The notes beneath the pieces are model-generated. The model had not been told where the DNA came from and did not search any database. It saw nothing but the letters and a program-made list of their open reading frames with translations. Below, one piece after another: positions 16,150-24,688 of a DNA stretch of 64,000 bases; positions within the stretch are counted from its first letter, which is position 1, and each line of letters begins with the position of its first letter. Position numbers and translations under genes: made by a program. The stretch is from Lachnospiraceae bacterium (GTDB lineage: Bacteria > Bacillota > Clostridia > Lachnospirales > Lachnospiraceae). Location: NCBI GenBank assembly GCA_022510745.1, contig JAFLSY010000007.1:62001-126000 (forward strand), read 5' to 3'.

Positions 16150-16276
16150 ATGATGTTTTCCTCCTGCGTATCCAAACTTTTCTTCAGTATAAATAACGAT
16201 TCTTTTCATTTCTTTTAGTGCTGATTAATTTTTGATTAAGATTTCTCTATAAGCTGCTTCTTACCTTGTTTCTTAA

Positions 16277-16305
16277 TTGCGATTTTTTACCGCAGGTGTT
16301 AAAAT
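16277..16305 (+). promoter_or_regulatory. Promoter of the glycosyltransferase-rarA operon
   Basis: TTGCGA (16277-16282) and TAAAAT (16300-16305) are 17 bp apart. Transcription would start near 16312, leaving a leader of about 16 nt with GAGGAG before the ATG at 16328. Confidence 0.75.
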
Positions 16306-16327
16306 AATGAAAAAGAGGAGACTAACT

Positions 16328-17047
16328 ATGGTAGAAAAAGTCAGAATATCCGTGGCTATGATCACATATAACGGGGAAGCTTTTCTGCGGGAGCAGCTTG
16401 CCTCCATCCTATCTCAGCTTGGTACGGGGGATGAACTGGTCATCTCAGATGATGGCTCTACTGACGGTACTTTGCATATTATAGAAGAATTTACAAACGG
16501 GAATGTTCCCATACGGCTGCTCACCGGACCCGGAGTCGGTATCAAAGCCAATGTGGAGCATGTCCTGCGCCACTGTAACGGAAAATATATTTTTTTAGCG
16601 GATCAGGATGATGTATGGGCACCCGATAAGATCAAAGAAGTGATGAAATGCTTTAAAACCCAAAAAGCCAGTCTGGTGATTCACGATGCCATCGTATTTA
16701 CCGATCATATAGAATCTCCCGTCATGGATTCCTTTTTTGCCTTTCGCCATTCAAAAGCCGGAATTATTAAGAATTTGTGGAAAAACAGCTATATCGGCTG
16801 CTGCATGGCTTTCAGGCGGGAGTTGTTAAATAAAGCCCTGCCCATTCCCGCAAAAATTGAAATGCATGACCAATGGCTGGGAATCTTGAACGATTTTTAT
16901 TATAGTAAGTCGTATTTTTATCATAAGCCCCTGCTCTACTACCGCAGGCACCGGGATAACAATACGCAGATGCATCGGTACGGCTTTATAAAAATACTGC
17001 GCAACCGTATTGTTTTTCTGGGATATTTTATAAGAAGAATTTTTTGA
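16328..17047 (+). CDS. Glycosyltransferase family 2
   Basis: A 239-residue GT-A enzyme without membrane helices in its catalytic part. It has the family pattern: SVAMITYNGEAFLREQLASI at the N-terminus, the nucleotide-sugar-binding DDGSTDGT, and the DxD-like metal site in LADQDDVW. The acceptor-side segment IEMHDQWLGI resembles rhamnosyltransferases that build surface polysaccharides. The ATG at 16328 is chosen over upstream in-frame codons because GAGGAG precedes it and the earlier codons lie inside the promoter. The next gene, rarA, begins 11 bp downstream. Isolated from other polysaccharide genes, its exact substrate is unclear. Confidence 0.9.
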   Translation: MVEKVRISVAMITYNGEAFLREQLASILSQLGTGDELVISDDGSTDGTLHIIEEFTNGNVPIRLLTGPGVGIKANVEHVLRHCNGKYIFLADQDDVWAPDKIKEVMKCFKTQKASLVIHDAIVFTDHIESPVMDSFFAFRHSKAGIIKNLWKNSYIGCCMAFRRELLNKALPIPAKIEMHDQWLGILNDFYYSKSYFYHKPLLYYRRHRDNNTQMHRYGFIKILRNRIVFLGYFIRRIF

Positions 17048-17058
17048 AAGGAGCTTCC

Positions 17059-18408
17059 ATGGACCAGCTTTCGCTATTTGATTCTGAAAACACCTCCGGA
17101 TTAGCTCCGCTTTCTACGCCTTTGGCAGACAGACTGCGGCCCCAGGATTTGGATGATTATATTGGACAGAAACATCTGCTAGGCCCCGGCAAGCCCCTGC
17201 GCCAGATGTTGGAGCGGGACATGATTGCTTCTATGATCTTCTGGGGACCTCCCGGCGTTGGAAAGACCACCTTGGCACGCATTATCGCGAATCGTACCAA
17301 ATCCCGTTTTATCAACTTCAGCGCAGTTACCAGCGGCATCAAGGAAATTAAAGAAATTATGAAGCAGGCGGAGGATAACCGCCTCTATGGCATTCGCACC
17401 CTGGTCTTTGTGGATGAAATCCATCGATTTAATAAGGCACAGCAGGATGCATTTCTACCCTATGTGGAAAAAGGCAGTATCACCCTGATCGGCGCCACCA
17501 CGGAAAATCCTTCCTTTGAAATCAATGCGGCTCTTTTATCCCGCTTAAAGGTCTTTGTACTAAAAGCTCTGACTGCAGAAGATTTGGTTGGACTGTTAAA
17601 CCATGCTCTAAATGATAAAAAAGGCTTCGGAAACAGCACCGTTCATATGGAAGCGGATATGCTCTCCGCCATTGCGGCTTCTTCCGATGGAGATGCGCGC
17701 TCCGCCTTAAACACACTGGAAATGACTATCTTAAATGGAGAAATTGCCCCCGATGGTTCCATTACCGTTACCCGGGATATCCTAGAGCAGTGCCTGGGAA
17801 AAAAGGCCCTGCTCTACGATAAAAACGGAGAGGAACACTATAATCTGATTTCCGCCCTGCACAAATCCATGCGCAACAGCGATCCTGACGCAGCGGTCTA
17901 CTGGCTGGCCCGGATGCTGGAAGCCGGTGAAGATCCTCTCTACATTGCCAGACGTCTGATTCGCTTTGCCAGTGAGGATATCGGACTGGCCGACAGTCAG
18001 GCTCTGCAGATTGCAGTGGCTGCTTATCAGGCCTGCCATTTTAACGGTATGCCGGAATGCAATGTGAGTCTGACCCATGCCGTGGTCTATCTCTCCTTAG
18101 CGCCCCGTTCCAATGCGCTCTATATAGCCTATGAGGAGGCCAAGGCTGACGCCCTTACCATGCTCTCGGAGCCGGTTCCTCTGGTTATCCGCAATGCCCC
18201 CACCGCTCTCATGGGAGAGCTGCATTACGGCGAGGGCTATGTCTATGCCCACGATACCGAAGAAAAGATGGCTCGCATGACCTGCCTGCCGGAAAACTTA
18301 AAAGACAGACAGTATTATCGCCCTACCGGAGAGGGCAGCGAATGCGTGTTTAAAGAGCGACTGGAGCAAAGCCGCCGTTTTCGTTTAGGCGTACCGGAGG
18401 AGAAGTAA
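17059..18408 (+). CDS. rarA: Replication-associated recombination protein A (AAA+ ATPase)
   Basis: A 449-residue AAA+ protein of the RarA/MgsA/WRNIP1 family, which acts at stalled replication forks. The Walker A motif GPPGVGKT is at about residues 63-70 and Walker B FVDEIHRF at about 117-124; sensor 1 is in GATTENPSFEIN. The C-terminal half (RFASEDIGLADSQALQIAVA) is the tetramerisation domain typical of RarA. The start at 17059 has AAAGGAG upstream; an in-frame TTG at 17044 overlaps that site. It lies 11 bp after the glycosyltransferase gene and probably shares its promoter. Confidence 0.96.
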   Translation: MDQLSLFDSENTSGLAPLSTPLADRLRPQDLDDYIGQKHLLGPGKPLRQMLERDMIASMIFWGPPGVGKTTLARIIANRTKSRFINFSAVTSGIKEIKEIMKQAEDNRLYGIRTLVFVDEIHRFNKAQQDAFLPYVEKGSITLIGATTENPSFEINAALLSRLKVFVLKALTAEDLVGLLNHALNDKKGFGNSTVHMEADMLSAIAASSDGDARSALNTLEMTILNGEIAPDGSITVTRDILEQCLGKKALLYDKNGEEHYNLISALHKSMRNSDPDAAVYWLARMLEAGEDPLYIARRLIRFASEDIGLADSQALQIAVAAYQACHFNGMPECNVSLTHAVVYLSLAPRSNALYIAYEEAKADALTMLSEPVPLVIRNAPTALMGELHYGEGYVYAHDTEEKMARMTCLPENLKDRQYYRPTGEGSECVFKERLEQSRRFRLGVPEEK

Positions 18409-18431
18409 AGATTAAAACAGCCGCCTGAAGC

Positions 18432-19631
18432 TTAGTTGTTGTTACTCACGCTTCCATTACCGGAAACGCTGCTGTCTGAACCGCTGACATCCGCAGCTCG
18501 GGTGCCTGTCGTGTTGCTTTCGGAGTTTGAAATCCCATGTTCTTCTTTATACTGCTCGACCGCCGGATCCCGCATCTCATGGGTTCGGCGCCATTCTTTT
18601 GTCCCTTCTACTTTCGCCGCTTCGCTGCGGTGCTTATAGAGAAACTGCGTCAACGGATAGACATCGATCCATATTTCATTATTACTGTCCTTCTGGGATT
18701 CGTCAAAAATCAACTGCATACCCCAGTGCAGATGGGTCACCTCTATGTTGTTGACATTTTCCTGAGTGCTGTAGCCCGTGTGCCCCATATACCCGATCAC
18801 ATCTCCGGCAGTAACAACGCTGCCCTCCTCCAGCCACTGCGCATAGGGATAATTCTGACGCAGATGCGCGTAGTAATAATATCTTCTTCCATCAAAGCTG
18901 CGTATGCCGATACGCCAGCCTCCGTACTGGTTCCAACCGATGGCTTCCACATAACCGGACTCGACCGCGATGATCGGAGTTCCCACCTGGCCCATCATGT
19001 CATGCCCTAAGTGCTGTCGCTGGTAACCGTAGCTTCGATTGCTGCCGAAATCCGCATAATGGTTGTATTCAAATCCCTTTGCAATAGGGGAAAAGGCTTT
19101 TAATCCGTATACCTTTTTCCAGTATGTATTGCCCTGCTCATCCGTTTCCGTAATCTCGTATTCTCCCAGCATGCCACCCAAAACAGCCCGGTAGGCTTCC
19201 TCATAATAGGCATAATACTCCATATCTTTTGTCAGTTCCTCCATGGTCTTACCTTCATTTATCAACTGATTCGCCAGCTCATCCATATCCTTTGTGAGCC
19301 GCTTTTTATGGGCATCAAAATCTCCTCCGTATCTGGCACCCAGATAAGCTAACATTTCTACCCAGTCAATATGTACCTCTTGGTTCCAGGTATTTACGTC
19401 CCATTCATAAGCTGCGCACAGGGCTTCGTAACTTACCCCAAAATCCACCCATTTAATATAACCCTCGCTGACCGCCTCTTTGGCGGCATCTTCTGCCGTG
19501 GCATAGGAATTGCTGCTGTTATTGCTCCTGACCTCGATTCTGTCGCAAATAATTCCGGTAAGGGCTATCAGGCACAGCAAGGCTTCCGCCGCGATTACCA
19601 TCTTCCATTTTTTTAAACGCTCCGTCAGCAT
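18432..19631 (-). CDS. M23-family metallopeptidase
   Basis: A 399-residue protein with one N-terminal transmembrane helix (about 10-30) and a C-terminal LytM/M23 domain. Zinc ligands are visible as His207 and Asp211 in QHLGHDMMG and His302 in the THLHWG motif, with His300 as the catalytic residue. Such enzymes cut peptidoglycan cross-bridges, and the layout recalls sporulation-type M23 proteins such as SpoIIQ, but no other sporulation gene is close. The tail after residue 345 is Ser/Asn-rich and disordered. The start has GGAGG 8 bp upstream. The gene is convergent with rarA. Confidence 0.9.
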   Translation of the reverse strand: MLTERLKKWKMVIAAEALLCLIALTGIICDRIEVRSNNSSNSYATAEDAAKEAVSEGYIKWVDFGVSYEALCAAYEWDVNTWNQEVHIDWVEMLAYLGARYGGDFDAHKKRLTKDMDELANQLINEGKTMEELTKDMEYYAYYEEAYRAVLGGMLGEYEITETDEQGNTYWKKVYGLKAFSPIAKGFEYNHYADFGSNRSYGYQRQHLGHDMMGQVGTPIIAVESGYVEAIGWNQYGGWRIGIRSFDGRRYYYYAHLRQNYPYAQWLEEGSVVTAGDVIGYMGHTGYSTQENVNNIEVTHLHWGMQLIFDESQKDSNNEIWIDVYPLTQFLYKHRSEAAKVEGTKEWRRTHEMRDPAVEQYKEEHGISNSESNTTGTRAADVSGSDSSVSGNGSVSNNN

Positions 19632-19760
19632 CTTATTTTCCTCCCGCAAAAATACAACCATGTATTTCTGCCCGGTTTATACTTTCTGTTGCCAGTATAT
19701 GAGAAAAAAAGCATATCTAGTACCCATATGCCCGGGCTGTTTTGACGATTTATGCACTAC

Positions 19761-19799
19761 AAAAAAGCTGTTCCAAGTCCAGGTGACTTGAAACAGCCC
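19761..19799 (-). terminator. Intrinsic terminator of hpf
   Basis: Near-perfect 14-bp stem (19766-19779 against 19785-19798, one mismatch) with a 5-nt loop, followed on the minus strand by a run of T (bases 19761-19765 as A on the plus strand). It lies 26 bp after the hpf stop. Confidence 0.92.
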
Positions 19800-19824
19800 T
19801 TTCACGATCCTTTTATCTTTCACT

Positions 19825-20361
19825 TCAGCCTTCCGGCTCAATCAGTCCGTAAGTATCTCCCTTTCTCTTATATACTACATTTACCTGCCCTGTTTCCGCA
19901 TTGTGGAAAACATAAAAATTATGTCCTAATAGCTCCATCTGTACGCAGGCATCCTCGGGATACATGGGTTTAATATCGAATTTCTTGGTCCTGACGATTT
20001 TAATCTCCTCATCATCCATATAGTCGTTCTCTGTAAACAACTGGCTGAAAGATGCCGAAGCCTGCTGCTTGTCCACCAATTTGGTTTTGTATTTTTTTAG
20101 TTGTCTTTCAATAATCTCTTCCACTAAATCAATGGAGACATACATATCGTTGCTGACCTGTTCGGAGCGGATAATACTCCCTTTTACCGGTATGGTCACT
20201 TCAATCTTCTGCCTCTCCTTCTCCACACTTAAAGTTACATGCACTTCCGTATCAGGGGTGAAATACTTTTCGAGCTTACCGATCTTTTCTTCTACTGCCG
20301 CTTTAAGCCCCGGAGTTACCTCAATGTTTCTGCCTACAATAATAAATTTCATGTCACTCAT
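19825..20361 (-). CDS. hpf: Ribosome hibernation-promoting factor, long form
   Basis: A 178-residue protein. The N-terminal 100 residues form the HPF/YfiA ribosome-binding domain (FIIVGRNIEVTPGLKAAVEE and VTLSVEKERQKIEVTIPVKG). The C-terminal 60 residues, ending in VYKRKDGTYGLIEP, form the dimerisation domain that lets long HPF join two 70S ribosomes into an inactive 100S particle in stationary phase. Its length is typical of Firmicutes. It has its own promoter and terminator, so it is monocistronic. Confidence 0.96.
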   Translation of the reverse strand: MSDMKFIIVGRNIEVTPGLKAAVEEKIGKLEKYFTPDTEVHVTLSVEKERQKIEVTIPVKGSIIRSEQVSNDMYVSIDLVEEIIERQLKKYKTKLVDKQQASASFSQLFTENDYMDDEEIKIVRTKKFDIKPMYPEDACVQMELLGHNFYVFHNAETGQVNVVYKRKGDTYGLIEPEG

Positions 20362-20387
20362 CCCTTTCGGTTATTTATTGTATAGTC

Positions 20388-20417
20388 ATTATACCATGAT
20401 GACAGTATTTTTTGCAA
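20388..20417 (-). promoter_or_regulatory. Promoter of hpf
   Basis: On the minus strand TTGCAA (20412-20417) and TATAAT (20388-20393) are 18 bp apart, about 25 bp upstream of the start codon. A perfect inverted repeat TTGACAT-N5-ATGTCAA lies further upstream at 20444-20462 and could bind a regulator. Confidence 0.8.
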
Positions 20418-20567
20418 TAATTTAGTAGTTTATTTGGTTATTTTTGACATTCATGATGTCAATAAAAATTTCGACTTTTTTCTCGCTTTTTGAAATTTTA
20501 TTTATAATTCACAAAACGTCCGTTCTTTCCTTCCACTCATTTTTTTACTATTTTATGGCGAAAAAAC

Positions 20568-20638
20568 TGTGGACAATGTGGATAAGTCAGTGTATAAGTA
20601 ACTTTCATCCGATTTTAGGCCTTTTTACTTGTGGATAA
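20568..20638. promoter_or_regulatory. Cluster of DnaA boxes
   Basis: Three matches to the DnaA box (TTATCCACA on the minus strand, TGTGGATAA on the plus strand) occur in 71 bp: TGTGGACAA at 20568-20576 (one mismatch), TGTGGATAA at 20577-20585 (perfect, directly adjoining) and TGTGGATAA at 20630-20638 (perfect). All have the same orientation in very AT-rich DNA. No dnaA or dnaN gene is near, so this is more likely a DnaA-binding regulatory or titration site than the replication origin. The rest of the 468-bp gap between hpf and the NlpC gene shows no gene. Confidence 0.55.
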
Positions 20639-20783
20639 CTCAGAATGCAAACATTTGCAATTTCCGACTTTTTGTATTTGCTTTTCTAACATTTTGTAAA
20701 TCTTGCACAAGGCACCTATCGTCAATGGTACTTTGTATTTATTTTTATTATCAAACAATAGATACAAATAAAAAGACAATTAA

Positions 20784-20811
20784 AGGGCAGCCCGAAAGCT
20801 GCCCTCTTTTT
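20784..20811. terminator. Bidirectional terminator after the NlpC/P60 gene
   Basis: A perfect 8-bp stem (20784-20791 and 20798-20805) with a 6-nt loop. On the minus strand, after the NlpC/P60 gene, it is followed by TTAATTGTC and TTTTTA; on the plus strand by CTTTTT, which is the stronger T tract. Confidence 0.8.
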
Positions 20812-20829
20812 ACTGATTTTATAATATTC

Positions 20830-22044
20830 TTAGAAAATACGTCTGATTGCCAGAATCTTCTTGTAATTCGCGTTGGAAACAATAATACCAGTTCTGGAGT
20901 TGGAGGCATGCACGATCTGTCCGTTTCCGATATAAAGTGCTACGTGGCCGGAATAACAGATCAAGTCACCGGGCTGTGCATTTTCCAGACCGTCCACTCC
21001 ATATCCCTGACTTCTGTCAGACTTGGAACTGTGCGGCAGGCTCACACCAAAGTTTGCGTAAACGCTCATGACGAAACCGGAGCAGTCCGCACCGTTTGTC
21101 AAGCTGGTACCACCGTATACATAAGGATTTCCGACAAATTGCAATGCATATTCCGCAACTGCCACACCCAACTCGCTGCCCTCGCCCACTGTATAAGAGG
21201 TACTTTGCTGTGTGGTCGTGGTAGTGGTTGCCTGCTGTGCAGGTCTGTTGGCCGCCTGACTTGCTCTTGCCGCTTCCTGTGCCTTTCTTCTTTCCTCTGC
21301 CTCTTTGGCAAGACGGGCTTCCTCTTCTGCCTTGGACTCTGCTTCTACAAACTCAGTCTGAATATCTACATAATCCTTGGAAATCCAGCCATCGCCTTCC
21401 TCGACAGTAATCTTGACCCAGCCATCCGTTTCATCTATTACCAAAAAGTCCTCACCCTCGGGAACCATGGAAATAACGGGGGATTCCGTTGTCGGCTCTT
21501 TTCTGACATAAAGCGTCGTGGTTGTAACGGTCGCAAGCCTTGTCCCCACTTCTTTGGCAAGTGCAATGGCATCTTCTCCCGTTACACAATATTCGGCCTT
21601 CACATATCCGGTAACACTGCCGGAAGTAATCTGATACCAACCGTTTTCTTCTGAAATAAAGGTTCCTACAGAATCATCATACAGCTTACCAACGATCTCA
21701 CCTTGTTCACTGGGTATGCTCCTGACATTTACGTAGTGATTTACCTGTGCGATTACCAGATTCTTAAAAAATTCCTCTTCCTCATTCCACATGCTCGGTG
21801 CGGCAGCCGTTTCTACATCCGGAATATCAGCAAAGGATACTGTTGATTCGATTCTGCTGTTCGCAGTGGTTGTCGCTGTCTGAAGGCTTTCCAAAGAGGT
21901 GTCTTTTACCAGAGAATGATTTACGCCGCCCGAGGGCAGAACTGATGAAACCTTATTGGAAGCCGCTGCATCTATTTGCAATCCTGAAAATGTAATTATC
22001 GCTGCAAGCGCACCCGCTGCAAACTTTACACCACAGTAATTCAT
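20830..22044 (-). CDS. Secreted NlpC/P60 peptidoglycan endopeptidase with SH3 domains
   Basis: A 404-residue protein with a signal peptide (hydrophobic core at about 8-25, cleavage near AAAS). Two bacterial SH3 repeats follow at about 95-150 and 160-220, then an Ala/Glu/Arg-rich helical and Thr/Gln-rich linker, then a C-terminal NlpC/P60 domain. The catalytic triad is visible: Cys321 in ADCSGF, His367 in GHVALYIG and His379 in IVHASN. The family cleaves D-gamma-glutamyl-diamino-acid bonds in peptidoglycan for growth or cell separation, and the SH3 domains bind the wall. It has a near-consensus promoter and its own terminator. Confidence 0.95.
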   Translation of the reverse strand: MNYCGVKFAAGALAAIITFSGLQIDAAASNKVSSVLPSGGVNHSLVKDTSLESLQTATTTANSRIESTVSFADIPDVETAAAPSMWNEEEEFFKNLVIAQVNHYVNVRSIPSEQGEIVGKLYDDSVGTFISEENGWYQITSGSVTGYVKAEYCVTGEDAIALAKEVGTRLATVTTTTLYVRKEPTTESPVISMVPEGEDFLVIDETDGWVKITVEEGDGWISKDYVDIQTEFVEAESKAEEEARLAKEAEERRKAQEAARASQAANRPAQQATTTTTTQQSTSYTVGEGSELGVAVAEYALQFVGNPYVYGGTSLTNGADCSGFVMSVYANFGVSLPHSSKSDRSQGYGVDGLENAQPGDLICYSGHVALYIGNGQIVHASNSRTGIIVSNANYKKILAIRRIF

Positions 22045-22092
22045 GGGTTATCCTCCGTAATAATTGTTACAAACTTGTTAAGTTCATTAAGA

Positions 22093-22121
22093 AATATAGC
22101 ATACTCCCATTTCCTTGTCAA
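22093..22121 (-). promoter_or_regulatory. Promoter of the NlpC/P60 gene
   Basis: On the minus strand TTGACA (22116-22121) and TATATT (22093-22098) are exactly 17 bp apart, about 50 bp before the start codon. The first base of the leader lies near 22086. Confidence 0.88.
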
Positions 22122-22245
22122 CAGTTCTTTTTACAAAAAACTCAAATTTTAAGCGAAAAAACGCGGTTTCTGATTTTTTAAAGAATTCCGCATTTTTTTG
22201 TAACATTTATTACATTTTTAATATGATAATTCAACCAAGGTACTA

Positions 22246-22274
22246 TGGAAACCCTGTCGGATGTGTAGTATAAT
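22246..22274 (+). promoter_or_regulatory. Promoter of the SDR gene
   Basis: TGGAAA (22246-22251) and TATAAT (22269-22274) are 17 bp apart, giving a leader of about 68 nt. The remainder of the 304-bp gap between the divergent NlpC and SDR genes is AT-rich DNA with no recognisable gene. Confidence 0.65.
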
Positions 22275-22348
22275 ACAGGAGTATGGTGAACTTCCATACA
22301 GCTTTGATTTAGATCAGTTTGCTGTGAATTATGATAAGGAGGGGTTTC

Positions 22349-23065
22349 ATGAAAACCGTGTTAGTTACCGGTGCTTCCCGAGGCATCGGCGCTGCCATAG
22401 CCCGCACCTTTGCTTCCAAAGGGTTCCATACCGTTATCACCTGTGCCCACAGTGAAAAAGCCCTTTTTGACTTAAAGGCCGAACTGGAGCAGGACTTTCA
22501 GGCAGCCTGCACAGCCATTGTCTGCGATATGAGCGACTATCCGGCAGTGGAGCAGCTCTTTTCCAAAATTCCCGCCCCCGATATACTGATCAACAATGCG
22601 GGCTGCTCCTATTTTGGACTGCTCTCCGATATGAATCCGGAGGATTGGCAGCGGGTGATAGGTACCAATCTGAATGCCTGCTTTTATACCTGTAAACTGG
22701 CGATTCCAGCTATGGTTCAAAAAAAGGAGGGGCGCATTTTAAATATTTCCTCCGTGTGGGGGGCTGCAGGGGCATCCATGGAGGTGGCCTATTCGGCGTC
22801 CAAAGGTGCTATAAATGCTTTTACCAAGGCGCTTGCCAAGGAACTGGCACCCAGCAACATCCAGGTCAACGCCCTTGCTCCCGGTCTGATCGATACTGCT
22901 ATGAACAGCCATCTGACAGCAGAGGATTTAAATGCCCTGAAAGCAGAAATACCTGCGGACAGATGCGGCACCCCCGAAGAGATTGCCGACCTTGCCTGGC
23001 AGGTAGTTCATGCACCAACCTATATGACCGGTCAGATTATTACGATTGACGGCGGCTGGACTTAA
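22349..23065 (+). CDS. Short-chain dehydrogenase/reductase (FabG/YmfI-like)
   Basis: A 238-residue NADPH-dependent SDR. The cofactor motif TGASRGIG is at residues 7-14, NNAG near 84, and the catalytic Ser, Tyr and Lys lie in NISSVWG and AYSASKGA. The C-terminus TGQIITIDGGW is typical of FabG-like enzymes. The arrangement resembles YmfI, the elongation factor P 5-aminopentanone reductase, as closely as FabG; the absence of other fatty acid genes favours a non-FAS II role. The start has AAGGAGGGG upstream. Its stop overlaps that of the convergent CorC gene by 4 bp. Confidence 0.9.
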   Translation: MKTVLVTGASRGIGAAIARTFASKGFHTVITCAHSEKALFDLKAELEQDFQAACTAIVCDMSDYPAVEQLFSKIPAPDILINNAGCSYFGLLSDMNPEDWQRVIGTNLNACFYTCKLAIPAMVQKKEGRILNISSVWGAAGASMEVAYSASKGAINAFTKALAKELAPSNIQVNALAPGLIDTAMNSHLTAEDLNALKAEIPADRCGTPEEIADLAWQVVHAPTYMTGQIITIDGGWT

Positions 23066-24408
23066 TCCTCCGCCGTCTCTTCTTTTACCTTCAATTTCGT
23101 GACATAGGCTCTCTCTATCCGCCTATCTTTGATGTCTTCTCCCTCCACATGAATATGCAGGTCAAAGCCCTCCACATCAAAGCTCACACCGTCCTCCGGA
23201 ATAGCCTCCAACAGGCTGATGACCAATCCGCCCACCGTTTCATAGCTTTCTTCCTCCAAGTGAAGCTCCATATCCAGCTCTTCTGCCAGATCGTCAATAG
23301 TCGTATTACCTGTAACCTTAAAGAGACCTTCTTCTAACTGCACAATTTCCGGGTCCTCCTCCGGGTCGAATTCGTCATAGATATTACCCACGATTTCTTC
23401 CACCAGATCCTCCATGGTCACAATACCTTCCATGGCACCGTATTCGTCAATGATCACTGCAAAATGAATTTTCTTCTTCTGCATATCAGCAAAGAGAACA
23501 TCCGCATGAATGCTTTCAGGCACAAAATAGGCCGGGCGCATCATCTCTTTTAACTCTATTCTCTCGCCCCGGCTCATCGCCAGCAGAAAATCCCTGACAT
23601 AGAGGATACCTTCGATATGATTCAAATCCTCACTATAAACCGGGTAACGGGAACGGCCGGTTTCTTCTATCAGCCGGACAATTTCCTCCGGCTCGTCTTC
23701 TAAAGAAACCGCTATCACATCCGTACGGGGAGTCATTACCCTGCGCACGCTCAAATCGTCAAAATCAAATATATTCTGAATCCATTCTTTTTCATTTTCA
23801 TCTATACTGCCTTTTTCTTCCCCTTTGTCCACCATCATACGAATTTCTTCCTCGGTAACGCTTTCAGTATCCCCTTCCGCCTGCAGGTGCAGAACACGCA
23901 GGATAAGCCCTGCGGTACCCCTTACCAGGAAAATAAAGGGCTTTAGCAAAACCGCAAGAGCAGAGACCACACCATAGGAAGCTCTGGCCCATGCCAGAGG
24001 CTTCTTTTCCGCAATCCGCTCCGGCACCAGTCTGGCAAATATCATGGTAAAATAGGACAACAGAAGCAGCACCAAAACAAGAGAGATCACCCACAGGACC
24101 TTTTGGGGAAGTAAAGTGAACTGCAGTTCCTCATAAATCCATACTACCGGATATCCTGCAAAGTTCACTGCTGCGAAGGCCGCTCCAAGATAGGCCGTAA
24201 GTGTTCTGCCCATTCGTATCGCCAACAGAAAGGCCTCCGGCTCTTCTGCAATTTTTAACAGCCGCTCGGCATACTTTCTGCCACTTTCTTCTAATTTGTG
24301 CAATTTACCTGCATTTAAAAATGTTATTGCAGTTTCCGTCCCTGTGAAAAAACCGTTTACAAGGATTAAGATCAACTGCAATAGGATCTGCGGCACTATC
24401 GTATTCAA
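23062..24408 (-). CDS. CorC/CNNM-family transporter-like membrane protein (HlyC/CorC)
   Basis: A 448-residue protein: an N-terminal CNNM (DUF21) domain with four membrane segments (about 1-165), a pair of CBS domains (about 195-320, containing RVMTPRTDVIAVSLEDEPEE and DEYGAMEGIVTMEDLVEEI) and a C-terminal CorC_HlyC domain. The family is linked to magnesium or cobalt efflux, with nucleotides bound by the CBS pair. All possible early starts are non-ATG. TTG at 24408 is chosen because GGAGA lies 7 bp upstream and it overlaps the stop of a preceding 52-codon gene as TTGA, implying coupling. Confidence 0.92.
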   Translation of the reverse strand: MNTIVPQILLQLILILVNGFFTGTETAITFLNAGKLHKLEESGRKYAERLLKIAEEPEAFLLAIRMGRTLTAYLGAAFAAVNFAGYPVVWIYEELQFTLLPQKVLWVISLVLVLLLLSYFTMIFARLVPERIAEKKPLAWARASYGVVSALAVLLKPFIFLVRGTAGLILRVLHLQAEGDTESVTEEEIRMMVDKGEEKGSIDENEKEWIQNIFDFDDLSVRRVMTPRTDVIAVSLEDEPEEIVRLIEETGRSRYPVYSEDLNHIEGILYVRDFLLAMSRGERIELKEMMRPAYFVPESIHADVLFADMQKKKIHFAVIIDEYGAMEGIVTMEDLVEEIVGNIYDEFDPEEDPEIVQLEEGLFKVTGNTTIDDLAEELDMELHLEEESYETVGGLVISLLEAIPEDGVSFDVEGFDLHIHVEGEDIKDRRIERAYVTKLKVKEETAED

Positions 24409-24563
24409 AACAATTTCTCCGTTTCCCAAATACACAAAAAGGCACAACCTGTCGCATCTTCACACCACAGGTTATACCTTTCGTATTTGTACATATTATC
24501 TTTCTTGTTTACAAAAATAAAATTATCGGTATCCGTATCCGCGTCGCCCGAAGCGTCGTCCAT
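24405..24563 (-). CDS. Small 52-residue protein translationally coupled to CorC
   Basis: A reading frame of 52 codons between a consensus promoter and the CorC gene. The ATG at 24561-24563 has AGGAG 6 bp upstream, and the TGA stop overlaps the CorC TTG start as TTGA. The N-terminus is acidic (MDDASGDADTDTDNF), followed by FIFVNKKDNMYKYERYNLW and a Cys-containing end (CEDATGCAFLC). There is no membrane helix. I do not recognise the family. The signals on both sides argue for a real gene that serves as leader or regulator of CorC, possibly through metal binding by its acidic and cysteine residues (inference). Confidence 0.65.
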   Translation of the reverse strand: MDDASGDADTDTDNFIFVNKKDNMYKYERYNLWCEDATGCAFLCIWETEKLF

Positions 24564-24626
24564 TTTGTACTCCTGACCTTTCTTCTATGGATAGTCATTT
24601 GGCCGTTTCATGCCCTGAACAAGGTC

Positions 24627-24655
24627 AGTATACCATAAAGCCTTACATTATGCAA
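24627..24655 (-). promoter_or_regulatory. Promoter of the small-gene-CorC operon
   Basis: On the minus strand TTGCAT (24650-24655) and TATACT (24627-24632) are exactly 17 bp apart, about 57 bp before the ATG of the small gene. The leader of roughly that length contains only its Shine-Dalgarno site. Confidence 0.8.
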
Positions 24656-24688
24656 GTCGTACCGGAGGGTCTGTGGGTGCGTAAAACA

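Noticed and set aside
20568..20638. Replication origin
   Set aside because: Three DnaA boxes alone are not enough; dnaA, dnaN or other origin neighbours are absent from the window and no further boxes are seen around the cluster.
20629..21654. Long plus-strand frame of 341 codons opposite the NlpC/P60 gene
   Set aside because: It lies entirely antisense to a gene with clear signal peptide, SH3 and NlpC/P60 motifs. Its sequence is Cys- and Leu-rich without any known pattern, and no ribosome binding site precedes it.
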